NCBI GenBank assembly: GCA_964586785.1
Contig: CAZPHS010000002.1
Span: forward strand, 1 to 64,000
Direction: 5' to 3'
Source: SZUA-584 sp041656035
Lineage (GTDB): Bacteria > Bacillota > Clostridia > Christensenellales > SZUA-584
Length of the DNA: 64,000 nt
Shown: one piece after another, positions 17,226-26,425 of the stretch
Layout of the letters: every line of letters begins with the position of its first letter
Numbering within the stretch: position 1 is the stretch's first letter
Notes under the pieces: model-generated
The model's input: only the letters and a program-made list of their open reading frames with translations
What the model was told of the DNA's origin: nothing
Databases searched by the model: none
Program-made: the position numbers and the translations under genes

Positions 17226-18176
17226 TTATTCGGTTGGCTCCTCCGGCGCAGGCGTAGGCTCCGGCGTTGGCGCAGGCGTCGGCGTAGGCTCCGGTGTCGG
17301 CGTAGGCGTCGGTGTCGGCTCAGGCGTCGGCGTAGGCGTCGGCGTAGGCGTCGGCGTAGGCGTCGGCGTAGGCGTAGATGCCGGCGTTGATGTCGGTTTC
17401 GGCGTCTTTTGCGGCGCAGGTGTCGGATTGGGTTTGGAAGAGGGCGCAGGCCGAGTATCCGCAGCCTTTGGCGTTGACGCCGGCGAAGGCATACCCTCCG
17501 TAATCGGAGCGGACGGCTTTAACGGCGCTGAATAGGACTCTTCTTCCCGCGCGATATCGTCATCAATAAATAACGGAACGTCCTGATCTGCAATTTCGTT
17601 GTAGTTATCTTCCGCGTCAACCGGCACAGCGGCAAAATCGCCTTCTTGCGTATTCCGGGCAAGCCGCAAAGCGCCTCCGGCCAAAAACGCTCCCGCAGGC
17701 GTAAACAGTACAATCAGCAGCAAAATAAAAGCAATCCCCGAAAACGCGTATACAGCGGCGGCGGCGTTGCGTTTGCGTACACGGCTGCCCGTTGTTTTAC
17801 CGCTTCTGCTTGCCTGTTTAACCGCAACCCTTGATGTTGCATTCTGCATGGTTCCGGAACGCGGCTGTGTCCTGTCAGCCTTGCGTCCGTAACGGCGCCC
17901 TTCTTGCGCGGTCTGATGCAAATAAGCCCGCTTATCCGCTTTTACCGCCGTATCAAATTCTTCTACCGCGGCGCTCTTGCGGCTAAGCCCCCCGTGACGT
18001 TGATTGCCGGCGGCTTGTTTGCGTACTCTTTCGGTTTTCTTTAACCTAACCTCCACCATAGCGGGAGCAGGTCTTATTTTACGGGTTTTTTCATTCACAG
18101 CCCGCGGTTTAACAGTATTTGTATATTCAGGGCCCGCCGGTTTTATTTGCAGCATTTCACCCAGTTTGTTCAGCAT
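17226..18176 (-). CDS. Membrane protein with Thr-Pro repeat tail
   Basis: 316 residues. The N-terminal 140 residues are strongly basic (many Lys/Arg, low order). One transmembrane helix is at about 141-165. An acidic stretch follows, and then about 100 residues dominated by TPTP, TPEP and APTP units, which should be outside the cell. It may span or attach to the cell wall; function is unknown. The frame also has a TTG at 18185, but AAGGAG lies about ten bases before the ATG at 18176. Confidence 0.75.
   Translation of the reverse strand: MLNKLGEMLQIKPAGPEYTNTVKPRAVNEKTRKIRPAPAMVEVRLKKTERVRKQAAGNQRHGGLSRKSAAVEEFDTAVKADKRAYLHQTAQEGRRYGRKADRTQPRSGTMQNATSRVAVKQASRSGKTTGSRVRKRNAAAAVYAFSGIAFILLLIVLFTPAGAFLAGGALRLARNTQEGDFAAVPVDAEDNYNEIADQDVPLFIDDDIAREEESYSAPLKPSAPITEGMPSPASTPKAADTRPAPSSKPNPTPAPQKTPKPTSTPASTPTPTPTPTPTPTPTPTPEPTPTPTPTPEPTPTPAPTPEPTPAPEEPTE
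17232..17395. repeat. Short tandem repeat encoding the Thr-Pro tail
   Basis: GGCGTCGGCGTA-type twelve-base units repeat with small changes across about 160 bases inside the minus-strand gene. Such arrays often vary in copy number. Confidence 0.85.
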
Positions 18177-18386
18177 TTTTGTCAAGCTCCTTGCTTTGCA
18201 TCGTGTCTTATTCCATGTTAGCTCATTTGTTACGAAAAGTCAAAGAATCGTAACATGCTTGTAATATTTACCGAACCGCCCCGTAATGCTTTCACTTATG
18301 TAATTTTGCGTATATGCATTTGCGCGGCTGTTATTTAAGAGAACGAAAAAAAAGCGGGCTTAGCCGCAAATTACCGGCTCCGCTGA

Positions 18387-18412
18387 TAAAACCGCCCATT
18401 TTCATGGCGGCA
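18387..18412 (-). terminator. Terminator of cysK
   Basis: On the minus strand CCGCC / GGCGG with a nine-base loop is followed by TTTTAT, 31 bases past the cysK stop. Confidence 0.6.
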
Positions 18413-18442
18413 GTTCAGTTATATTTATAAAGCCGCTATTAT

Positions 18443-19372
18443 TTAGTCAAACAACGAGGTGGAAAGATACCGCTCGCCGGTATCCGGCAAAATAACCACA
18501 ATGGTCTTTCCCGCGTTTTCTTGGCGCCTAGCCGCCAAAACCGCCGCCCAGACCGCCGCGCCGGATGAAATCCCAATTAGGAGCCCTTCCGTTTTTGCTA
18601 TCGCTTTGCAGGTTTTGAAAGCGTCTTCATTTTTAACGGCTATAATCTCGTCAAATATTGCGGTGTTGAGCACCTTAGGTACAAAGCCCGCGCCAATTCC
18701 CTGAATTTTATGCGGTCCGGATATTCCCTTTGAAAGCACTGCCGAATCAAAAGGTTCAACGGCAATAATTTTTAAATCCGGTTTCTTACTTTTCAAATAT
18801 TCTCCCGTGCCTGTAATAGTGCCGCCTGTTCCTATTCCGGCAACCAGTATGTCAACCCTGCCTTCGGTATCTTCCCATATCTCGGGACCGGTAGCCGCTT
18901 TATGAGCAGCCGGATTAGCCGGATTTTCAAACTGCCCGGGAATAAACGAATTCGGTATTTCCCGCGCGAGTTCCTCCGCCTTTTGTATAGCGCCCTTCAT
19001 GCCATGCGCGCCTTCGGTAAGTATTATCTTCGCGCCGTAAGCTTTCAACAGGCCGCGGCGTTCTTCGCTCATGGTTTCCGGCATTGTAAGTATCACATCA
19101 TAACCCCTCGACGCGGCAACGGCCGCAAGGCCTATACCTGTATTGCCGCTTGTGGGCTCAATAATAACCGAGCCGGGCTTTAGCCTGCCTGATTTTTCGG
19201 CGTCTTCTATCATTGCTTTGGCAATTCTGTCCTTCACGCTGCCCGCCGGGTTAAAGTACTCCAGCTTGCCTATAAGCGTCGCCGGAAGATTATTTTGTTC
19301 CGAAAAGCTGCCAAGCTCAAGAAGCGGCGTTCCGCCTATCAGTTCCGTCAAGCTTTTATAAACCTTCCCCAC
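18443..19372 (-). CDS. cysK: Cysteine synthase (O-acetylserine sulfhydrylase)
   Basis: 309 residues. The PLP lysine sits in PAGSVKDRIAKAM (about residue 47), the phosphate-binding and substrate loop in EPTSGNTGIGLA, and the glycine-rich loop in GIGTGGTITGTGEYLK. It converts O-acetylserine and sulfide to cysteine. The start is GTG nine bases after GGAGG. No cysE is adjacent. Other members of this PLP family act on related substrates, but the motif set is standard for CysK. Confidence 0.92.
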   Translation of the reverse strand: MGKVYKSLTELIGGTPLLELGSFSEQNNLPATLIGKLEYFNPAGSVKDRIAKAMIEDAEKSGRLKPGSVIIEPTSGNTGIGLAAVAASRGYDVILTMPETMSEERRGLLKAYGAKIILTEGAHGMKGAIQKAEELAREIPNSFIPGQFENPANPAAHKAATGPEIWEDTEGRVDILVAGIGTGGTITGTGEYLKSKKPDLKIIAVEPFDSAVLSKGISGPHKIQGIGAGFVPKVLNTAIFDEIIAVKNEDAFKTCKAIAKTEGLLIGISSGAAVWAAVLAARRQENAGKTIVVILPDTGERYLSTSLFD

Positions 19373-19417
19373 TTGCCAAATCCTCCATTAAATAATTCAT
19401 ATGTGTTTTATATGATA

Positions 19418-19446
19418 TTAAAAAGCCGCTGCATTTGCAACGGCTT
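19418..19446 (-). terminator. Terminator of the leuB-like gene
   Basis: On the minus strand AAGCCGTTGC pairs with GCAGCGGCTT (one G-T pair) and is followed by TTTAAT. It lies between leuB and cysK. Confidence 0.7.
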
Positions 19447-19469
19447 CCAGCGCAGTTCCCGCAATCAAT

Positions 19470-20525
19470 TTATAGGTAACTGGCAATCAAATCTCCTATT
19501 TCCGTCGTGCTGTAACCCATTTTGCCCGCCGACATGCTCTTAATATCAGCGCTGACCGCTTTTTTTATCGCATTATCTATGGCCGCGGCCGCCTTATCTT
19601 CACCAAGCTGCTCAAGCATCATCTGCCCCGCCGCGATTGCGGCAAGCGGGTTGATAACGTTAAGACCGGTATACTTAGGAGCGGAGCCGCCAATCGGTTC
19701 ATACATAGAAACACCTTCGGGGTTTATGTTACCGCCGGCTGCAACGCCCATCCCTCCCTGCAGGACAGCGCCAAGGTCTGTAATTATATCTCCGAATAAA
19801 TTGTCGGTAACAATAACGTCGAAAAACTCGGGGTTTTTAACCATCCACATGCATGTCGCGTCAACATGGGCGTAGTCGGTTGTAATATCGGGATATTCTT
19901 CCGCTATTTCATAAAAAGTTCTTTCCCAAAGGTCGGACGCGTATGTGAGAACGTTGGTCTTGCCGCACAGTGTCAGTTTATTTTTCTTGTTTCTCTTCCT
20001 CGTGTATTCAAACGCAAAGCGCAGACACCTTTCAACACCCTTCCTTGTGTTTACGGACTCTTGTATCGCTATCTCGTCGGCAGTTCCCTTTTTAAAAAAG
20101 CCGCCGCTACCCGTATACAGGCCTTCGGTATTCTCCCGAATTACCGCAAAGTCAATGTCATCCGGACCTTTATCTTTAAGCGGCGTATCGACGCCGTCAT
20201 AAAGCATCACAGGCCTTAAGTTTATATACTGATCAAAGGTAAATCTTAAATTCAAAAGAATACCTTTTTCTAAAATTCCGGGTTTTACATCCGGGTGGCC
20301 TATAGCGCCAAGCAATACCGCCTGCTTTAAGCCGAACTTTGCCATATCTTCGTCAGAAAGCAACACCCCCGTTTTAAGATATCTGTCGCCGCCGAAATCA
20401 AAGTATTCAAGATCAACGCCAAACCCGAATTTACCGCTTGCCGCTTTAATAACCTTGACACTTTCAGCTACAACCTCCGGCCCCGTACCATCCCCGGGAA
20501 TAACACCAATGTTGTATTTTTTCAT
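19470..20525 (-). CDS. leuB: 3-isopropylmalate dehydrogenase-type enzyme
   Basis: 351 residues of the isocitrate/isopropylmalate dehydrogenase family. Visible marks are IPGDGTGPEVV at the N-terminus, NLRPVMLYDGV, the ENTEGLY motif, and the metal-site acids in VTDNLFGDIITDLG. The NAD-type site GGSAPKYTG is present. Other leu genes are absent nearby, so tartrate or homoisocitrate dehydrogenase activity cannot be excluded. The ATG at 20525 has AAGGAG seven bases upstream and is preferred to the TTG at 20528. Confidence 0.82.
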   Translation of the reverse strand: MKKYNIGVIPGDGTGPEVVAESVKVIKAASGKFGFGVDLEYFDFGGDRYLKTGVLLSDEDMAKFGLKQAVLLGAIGHPDVKPGILEKGILLNLRFTFDQYINLRPVMLYDGVDTPLKDKGPDDIDFAVIRENTEGLYTGSGGFFKKGTADEIAIQESVNTRKGVERCLRFAFEYTRKRNKKNKLTLCGKTNVLTYASDLWERTFYEIAEEYPDITTDYAHVDATCMWMVKNPEFFDVIVTDNLFGDIITDLGAVLQGGMGVAAGGNINPEGVSMYEPIGGSAPKYTGLNVINPLAAIAAGQMMLEQLGEDKAAAAIDNAIKKAVSADIKSMSAGKMGYSTTEIGDLIASYL

Positions 20526-20849
20526 CAATCTGCTCCTTTATGCTTAAATTTATTTGATGCTGTTTTTAACAATATAAACCGTTAATTTGGTTAGCTGATA
20601 TAATCAAATACTTGTCAACAACAAAAATAAACAGATGCTTTATCTGCGTATTCAATCATCATTCTTTTGTCTTAAACGGGAGAATTTTTAACCCGTCTCT
20701 TGAACACAATTCAAACACACCGTCTAAAAAAAGTCAAGATGCCAAAGCAATGTTTACTAAAAAATAATTTTGAAAGCGCGACTGTTCGCGCTGCGCCGGA
20801 CACGGTCGTATTCAAACGTGCGGGCAGATTCATTAGCATCAACACATAA
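20526..20849. other. Intergenic region
   Basis: The leader of leuB holds a weak ACGGG/CCCGT inverted repeat near 20676-20698 and a TTGACA on the minus strand near 20611-20616, but no convincing -10 at the right distance. I see no T-box or other known riboswitch. A minus-strand ORF (20921-20757, 54 codons) has no ribosome-binding site and is not called. Confidence 0.4.
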
Positions 20850-20911
20850 TAAAAGAACTTCTTTTGGTATAACCGAACGTTTTTTTGATTTTTGAATATA
20901 TTTTGGAACCC
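20850..20911. repeat. Short interspersed direct repeat, copy A
   Basis: About 60 bases that match copy B at 21760-21819 in the same orientation. Shared blocks are CTTCTTTTG, TATAA, CGAACGT/CGGACGT and TTTTTGAATA. On the minus strand both copies read KYIQKSKKRSVIPKEVLL / RFYSKIKGRPIISKEVLL. The copies flank the helix-hairpin-helix gene. Confidence 0.65.
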
Positions 20912-20962
20912 AACGTTTCATGCGGCGCGTCAATATATAAGATAAAAAAAGGCGAGCGCTCT

Positions 20963-21628
20963 TCAAATCTCTGCTTCAAGTATCATATTTGCCGCGTCAA
21001 TAATAAACTGCATATCCTTCTCGCCAAGATTGGCTTTATAATATTGCTTATCTTTATTGACCGCGTTCATTTTTTCAAGTAACTCCGGCGCCTTTGCATT
21101 AGCTATCTCAACAATATTTTTATAACCGCTCTCATATATGGTTCTTGCGGCCATTGCCCCTATGCCATTGATTCTTACAAGATTACTCAAGTCGCTTAGT
21201 TTTTGCAGCATACCCGCCTCAATACCCACCTCCCGGCCGAAGGCGGATATATTGTTGAGATTGATAGAAAAAACGTCTTTTGATGTCTTTATGCCTTTAT
21301 TCAACAGAACGGAAACTGTGTCGGCGGAAATATCGGGAAAATCAGAAATCGGCACCGGTTTCTGCTCCAGGCTTCCCATTTCTCTTTTCAAAATAGTCAG
21401 ATAATTTTCAGGTATACCTGTCTTTGCGGAAAATTCGATAAGCCGCCGGAGCGAAGATATATTTGTTTTTAACTCCGCCAAATTAAAAATACCGGCAGCC
21501 GCTATCCTGCGGAAATTCTCGTCAATATTCTCTAACAATATTTTTCGCCCCGGTAACAGGTTTTGCTTTTTCAGCATCTCCATATATCGGTTGACGGGTA
21601 TTCGGTTTAAATCAACGCTGTACCCCAT
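20963..21628 (-). CDS. Helix-hairpin-helix (DUF4332-like) protein
   Basis: 221 residues, soluble. The C-terminal half has helix-hairpin-helix-like segments (LVRINGIGAMAARTIYESGYKN and ISADTVSVLLNKGIKTSKDV) as found in DUF4332-type proteins. Such motifs usually bind nucleic acid without base specificity. The ATG at 21628 follows an AGGTGA site; a TTG at 21637 is less likely. It is a single gene, flanked on both sides by the same short repeat. Confidence 0.68.
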   Translation of the reverse strand: MGYSVDLNRIPVNRYMEMLKKQNLLPGRKILLENIDENFRRIAAAGIFNLAELKTNISSLRRLIEFSAKTGIPENYLTILKREMGSLEQKPVPISDFPDISADTVSVLLNKGIKTSKDVFSINLNNISAFGREVGIEAGMLQKLSDLSNLVRINGIGAMAARTIYESGYKNIVEIANAKAPELLEKMNAVNKDKQYYKANLGEKDMQFIIDAANMILEAEI

Positions 21629-21759
21629 ACGAAACAATCACCTGCCTTTTCGATGATATTATAGCATAATTCCCGTCAGAATCCCGCATTTTCAGATATA
21701 ATAAAAACCGCTAATTCAAGCGATTCTTATTACATCAAAGTTTGTTATTTAATTTGTCT

Positions 21760-21819
21760 AAAAGGACTTCTTTTGATATAATCGGACGTCCTTTAATTTT
21801 TGAATAAAAACGAACCCCC
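21760..21819. repeat. Short interspersed direct repeat, copy B
   Basis: Partner of the repeat at 20850-20911, same orientation, about 900 bases away. It lies upstream of the helix-hairpin-helix gene. Confidence 0.65.
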
Positions 21820-22174
<355 letters not shown>

Positions 22175-22179
22175 GGATA

Positions 22180-22255
22180 TGGAGCCAATGAGCGGAATCG
22201 AACCGCTGACCTGCTCATTACGAGTGAGCCGCTCTGCCGGCTGAGCTACATTGGC
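22180..22255 (-). tRNA. tRNA-Thr (anticodon CGT)
   Basis: Acceptor GCCAATG / CATTGGC, anticodon loop CTCGTAA between GCTCA and TGAGC, T loop TTCGATT, encoded CCA. Five bases separate it from tRNA-Pro, so the two share a transcript. Confidence 0.95.
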
Positions 22256-22289
22256 GCAAAAAACCGGCTTTGTTTGCCGACAGTATGGA

Positions 22290-22318
22290 ATTATACCATA
22301 AGTATTTAAACGTGCCAA
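22290..22318 (-). promoter_or_regulatory. Promoter of tRNA-Thr/tRNA-Pro
   Basis: On the minus strand TTGGCA (22318-22313), a 17-base spacer and a perfect TATAAT (22295-22290). Confidence 0.8.
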
Positions 22319-22376
22319 TACATTTAACCAAAAATATATTATTGCGCACATGACACCAAATAACGTAAATCGCAGC

Positions 22377-25300
22377 TCACTCCGTCCGCCGCCCAGCGCG
22401 GCAGCCGCGTACGTCGTGCAAAAAGGCTAAAAGCGCGTCCACGGTTTTTTGCTGCGGCGCCTTAAACACTATAAACGGCGGCTCGGCGGATTTAAGACGG
22501 GCGTTATCGTGCCTTTTAAGCTTTTTAAGCAAAACTTTTGCGTCAACTGCGCTTTCCTCGCCGTATTTTAACGTGAACGTGCGTCCGCTGCGGGTAACCG
22601 AAACAAATCCCGCCCTTGAAGCGAAGCTTTTTATAACCGATATCAGCATAAGATTTTCCACGGGGCGCGGCGGCTTGCCATAGCGGTCTGTTATCTCTTC
22701 TTTAAGCTGCTTCGCGCCGCGCGTTCCGTCAATCGCCGCAATGCGCTTGTATATTTCGATTCGCTGCATATCATCGGATATGTAAGCGTTTGGCACATGC
22801 GCGTCAAGCCGTATCTCAACCGATGTATCGGCGAAGCGTTCTATTCGCTCGCCCTTTATTTCGGCGACGGCCTCGCGCATAAATCGGCAGTACATATCGT
22901 ATCCGACAGCCGCCATCTGTCCGGACTGCTCGGGACCGAGCAGATTACCCGCCCCCCTTATCTCAAGGTCGCGCATCGCTATTTTAAAGCCCGCGCCAAG
23001 CTCCGTAAATTCGGCGATAGTGGCCAGCCGTTTTTCCGCATCGGGCGTCATTCTTGAGCCGGAAAGATACGTTAAATAAGCGTAAGAGTTTTTTGCCGCG
23101 CGCCCCACGCGCCCTTTTATTTGATACAGCTGCGCGAGACCGAATTTATCCGCCTCGTATATTATAACTGTGTTGACATTCGGTATGTCTATTCCCGATT
23201 CAATAATAGTTGTACACAACAGCACGTCGTACTGTCCCGAGAGAAAATCAACCATTACGTCTTCCATGGCGGCCTCGCCCATACGCCCGTGCGCCGCGGC
23301 AACCCGCGCTTCCGGCACGTGTTTTTTAAGCTCTCCGGCGAGCCTGTCCATAAGCTCTATCCGGCGGCAAACATAATAAGTTTGACCGCCGCGCTCCATT
23401 TCTCGTATAATCGCCTCGCGCAAAAGCTTGGGGCTGTATTCTAAAACATAGCTCTCGGGCGGTTTTCGCTCTTCCGGCGGCGTATCCAGCATACTCAAAT
23501 CGCGTATGCCGGTAAGCGCCATCTGCAATGTGCGCGGTATTGGTGTCGCGGAGAGCGTTAAAACGTCTATGCTGCGTTTTATGTCTTTTATACGCTCCTT
23601 GTGCGACACGCCAAAGCGCTGCTCTTCGTCTATTACAAGCAGTCCTAAATCTTTGAATTTAACGTCTTTTGACAGCAGCCTGTGCGTGCCGATTACAATA
23701 TCCACCGTTCCCGCCGCAACGCCCGCCAAAACGCGCTGCTGCTCCGCCGCGCTTACGTACCGCGAAACGGCCTCTATGGACACCGCGAACTCGGCGAACC
23801 TTTCACGGAATGTATGATAATGCTGGCGGGCAAGAAGAGTTGTCGGAACAAGCACGGCGCACTGCCGCCCCTCCATAACGGCCTTGAAGCACGCCCGCAT
23901 GGCAACCTCGGTTTTACCGTAACCAACGTCTCCCAAGAGCAGACGGTCCATAACCTTTTCATCCTGCATGTCGCGCTTTATGTCCTCTATGCTCTTTAGC
24001 TGGCCTTCGGTCTCCTCATACGGGAAAGCGTCTTCGAACTGCTTTTGCCATAAGGTATCCGGCCCAAAGCTGTGCCCCTTTTTTAGAACACGTTCGCTGT
24101 ATATCGAAACAAGGTCTTCCGCGAGTTCTTTTACCGCCTTTTTGACACGCGCTTTTGTCTGGCTCCATTCTCTGCCGCCAAGCTTGCTCAGCCGCTCGCT
24201 TTCACCGCCCAAGTATTTTTGCACACGGTCTATCTGGTCTGTCGGTATAAACAGCTTATCGTCGTCACGGTACTTAAGCTCCAGGTAATCGCGCGATATA
24301 TTCTGTACGGTGCGGGTAACAAGGCCCAAAAAACGCCCTTTTCCATGTATATCGTGTACTATCAAATCGCCCGGTTTCAAATCGGTGAATATGTCAAGCT
24401 GTCCGCCCTTATGCGCTTGCCTTTTCTTTTTTGAAAATCCGTATATATCTTTTTCGCCCAAAAAATATACTTTTAGGTCGGTAAGCTCGAATCCCGTATT
24501 CAGCTTGTCCGGGAAAGTACCCGTTTCGCCCTCGGTCAGCGATCTTGAATTTTCAAGAAAGGGCACAACCATTTTTTTATCCGTCAGCTCGGCGGAAAGA
24601 CGCTGCGCCCGCGCGGCGCTTCCGCAGCAAAGGTAAACACGCCATCCCGCGGATACGCGCCCTTTGATATCTTCTCTTAATAAATCGACGCTCTTATTAT
24701 ACGCGAGGGCGCTTTTTGCGCTCAGCGTAATCTGAGCCTTTTGTCCAATCAAGGATTTACCGACTGTGCATATGTCTATAACGCTTTTCTCAAGGGTTTT
24801 GTTTGAAAAAATATCGAAAGAAATATAAAGCGCGCGCTGCTCTTGCGCCGCTTCTTTAGCTTCTATCATCGCGTTAAGCTTTGCCGAAAAGTTTTCCTCG
24901 CGCTGTTTCGCGGCGTTCTTTATACGCTTGTAATCGTCATATATAACAATCGCGTCCTCGGCGTAATCAAGCAGGCTGTGGCTGCCGAACACATGCGCAA
25001 AGTTTTCGATATCCTCGAAATATCTGTTGCCCGAAAGCTGCCGCGCATAACTCTCGTACCGTTGTGAAAGCAGGGCGCCTTGCGGTTGTATGCCCGAGAA
25101 ATATTCGGCGCCTTTTTGCGCCGCTTTTTCATCAAGTATAAGCTCCACGGCCGGCGGCAAATTAATCTCGCTGTAAACATCGCGTCCGCGGCGCTGAGTA
25201 CCCGGGTCGAAAGTATGTATATTCTCAACCACGGTATCAAAAAAATCAATACGGTAAGGAGCGGCCGACCCGGGGCAGAATACGTCCAGTATCTCGCCGC

Positions 25301-25811
25301 GCCGCGCGACCTGCCCGGGCGTTTCCACCGCGGCAACCCGCTCATATCCGCAAAAAACAAGGTTTTGTACCAGCTTGACGGGATTATAATAACCGTCCTT
25401 TAAAATCTTAATATGCGCGTTCTTAAACGTCTCCGGCGGTACAAGCCTTGCCGCGAGCGCTTCTTCGCTTAAAAATACCGCGCTCGCCTTGCCCGATAAA
25501 AGCCTTGATATGCCGCATATGCGCTCAAACATCGTTTCCCTGCTGCGCGCTACGGACGATCGGAGCAAAAGCGCCCTGCGCGGCAAATAAACCGCGTCAT
25601 TCACCGCTTCGGCATATATTTGCGCGGCGGCGTCCGTTTCACACACTACTATTACAGGCCTGCGCGTCTTTTTTGCTAAAGCCTTAGCTATGTGCGCCTT
25701 TAAACTATCGGGAACTCCATAAAGCGAGCAGGGAACATGCCCTGCCCGCAGCTCTTTGTACAGCTTTAAAAAAGACTGTGTATTAAAAATATGCTCAATT
25801 ATCCGCATCAT
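22377..25811 (-). CDS. mfd: Transcription-repair coupling factor Mfd
   Basis: 1144 residues, normal for the family. The N-terminal part is the UvrB-like module. The RNA-polymerase-interacting region has DLIVHDIHGKGRFLG. The helicase core has Walker A GDVGYGKTEVAM, DEEQ in VIDEEQRFGV, SATPIPRTL and the QxxGRVGR motif in YQIKGRVGRA. A C-terminal TRCF domain follows. Mfd removes stalled RNA polymerase and recruits UvrA. It starts two bases after the pth stop (ATGATG, weak ribosome-binding site). It is the last gene of glmU-HAD-pth-mfd. Confidence 0.96.
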   Translation of the reverse strand: MMRIIEHIFNTQSFLKLYKELRAGHVPCSLYGVPDSLKAHIAKALAKKTRRPVIVVCETDAAAQIYAEAVNDAVYLPRRALLLRSSVARSRETMFERICGISRLLSGKASAVFLSEEALAARLVPPETFKNAHIKILKDGYYNPVKLVQNLVFCGYERVAAVETPGQVARRGEILDVFCPGSAAPYRIDFFDTVVENIHTFDPGTQRRGRDVYSEINLPPAVELILDEKAAQKGAEYFSGIQPQGALLSQRYESYARQLSGNRYFEDIENFAHVFGSHSLLDYAEDAIVIYDDYKRIKNAAKQREENFSAKLNAMIEAKEAAQEQRALYISFDIFSNKTLEKSVIDICTVGKSLIGQKAQITLSAKSALAYNKSVDLLREDIKGRVSAGWRVYLCCGSAARAQRLSAELTDKKMVVPFLENSRSLTEGETGTFPDKLNTGFELTDLKVYFLGEKDIYGFSKKKRQAHKGGQLDIFTDLKPGDLIVHDIHGKGRFLGLVTRTVQNISRDYLELKYRDDDKLFIPTDQIDRVQKYLGGESERLSKLGGREWSQTKARVKKAVKELAEDLVSIYSERVLKKGHSFGPDTLWQKQFEDAFPYEETEGQLKSIEDIKRDMQDEKVMDRLLLGDVGYGKTEVAMRACFKAVMEGRQCAVLVPTTLLARQHYHTFRERFAEFAVSIEAVSRYVSAAEQQRVLAGVAAGTVDIVIGTHRLLSKDVKFKDLGLLVIDEEQRFGVSHKERIKDIKRSIDVLTLSATPIPRTLQMALTGIRDLSMLDTPPEERKPPESYVLEYSPKLLREAIIREMERGGQTYYVCRRIELMDRLAGELKKHVPEARVAAAHGRMGEAAMEDVMVDFLSGQYDVLLCTTIIESGIDIPNVNTVIIYEADKFGLAQLYQIKGRVGRAAKNSYAYLTYLSGSRMTPDAEKRLATIAEFTELGAGFKIAMRDLEIRGAGNLLGPEQSGQMAAVGYDMYCRFMREAVAEIKGERIERFADTSVEIRLDAHVPNAYISDDMQRIEIYKRIAAIDGTRGAKQLKEEITDRYGKPPRPVENLMLISVIKSFASRAGFVSVTRSGRTFTLKYGEESAVDAKVLLKKLKRHDNARLKSAEPPFIVFKAPQQKTVDALLAFLHDVRGCRAGRRTE

Positions 25812-25813
25812 TT

Positions 25814-26425
25814 TCAGTTATATCTGTTTTGCGCTTCGGCGACGCCGTATTCAATTATAGCCTCTACCGCGTCCGCGGCCATCAAAAGCGTATTATAAGC
25901 CTTTTGCTTGTCGCTGTGCTCGCCCAGCACATAATCTACTATATCGCCTTGGGGCTTTCCTATACCTACGCGCACTCTTATAAATTCATCTGTGTTGAGA
26001 GAATAGATTACGGATTTTAAACCGTTGTGGGAGCCCGCGCTGCCGCGTTCTTTAATCCGTACCGTGCCCGAAGAAATATCCACATCATCGTATACTATTA
26101 TAAGCTGGTCCGCGCGTATGCCAAGCGCCGCCGAAAGCTCTTTTACGCTTTCGCCCGAACGGTTCATATAAGTCTGCGGCATACAAAGCAAAACCTTTTT
26201 GCCGCTTATTACGCCTTTCCCCAGCGCCGCGCCGTATTTATGAATCTTATGGGGGATACCGTGGCGCTGAGCTATAATGGATACGACGTTAAAGCCGGCG
26301 TTATGCCGTGTACGCGCGTATCGCCCGCCGGGATTGCCAAGGCCTATTATGTAATAGTCGGCGGTTAAACCCGCGGCAGATTTTCCGCGAAGCTTAGAAA
26401 AGCCGAATAATCTCCCTTTGCGCAT
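25814..26425 (-). CDS. pth: Peptidyl-tRNA hydrolase
   Basis: 203 residues. The core begins with YYIIGLGNPGGRYARTRHN, which holds the catalytic His, followed by MPQTYMNRSGE and DDVDISSGTVRIKERGSAGSHNGLKS. It recycles peptidyl-tRNA. About 22 extra N-terminal residues precede the core, because the only start codon in frame (ATG 26425, GGGAGG seven bases upstream) lies inside the HAD gene. The overlap is 61 bases, which is unusual for this pair. Confidence 0.94.
   Translation of the reverse strand: MRKGRLFGFSKLRGKSAAGLTADYYIIGLGNPGGRYARTRHNAGFNVVSIIAQRHGIPHKIHKYGAALGKGVISGKKVLLCMPQTYMNRSGESVKELSAALGIRADQLIIVYDDVDISSGTVRIKERGSAGSHNGLKSVIYSLNTDEFIRVRVGIGKPQGDIVDYVLGEHSDKQKAYNTLLMAADAVEAIIEYGVAEAQNRYN

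Noticed and set aside
17232..17395. CRISPR-like repetitive DNA
   Set aside because: The units are short, contiguous and in frame, coding Thr-Pro repeats; there are no spacers.
20757..20921. Small minus-strand protein of 54 residues
   Set aside because: No ribosome-binding site. Its only notable part is the repeat shared with 21760-21819.
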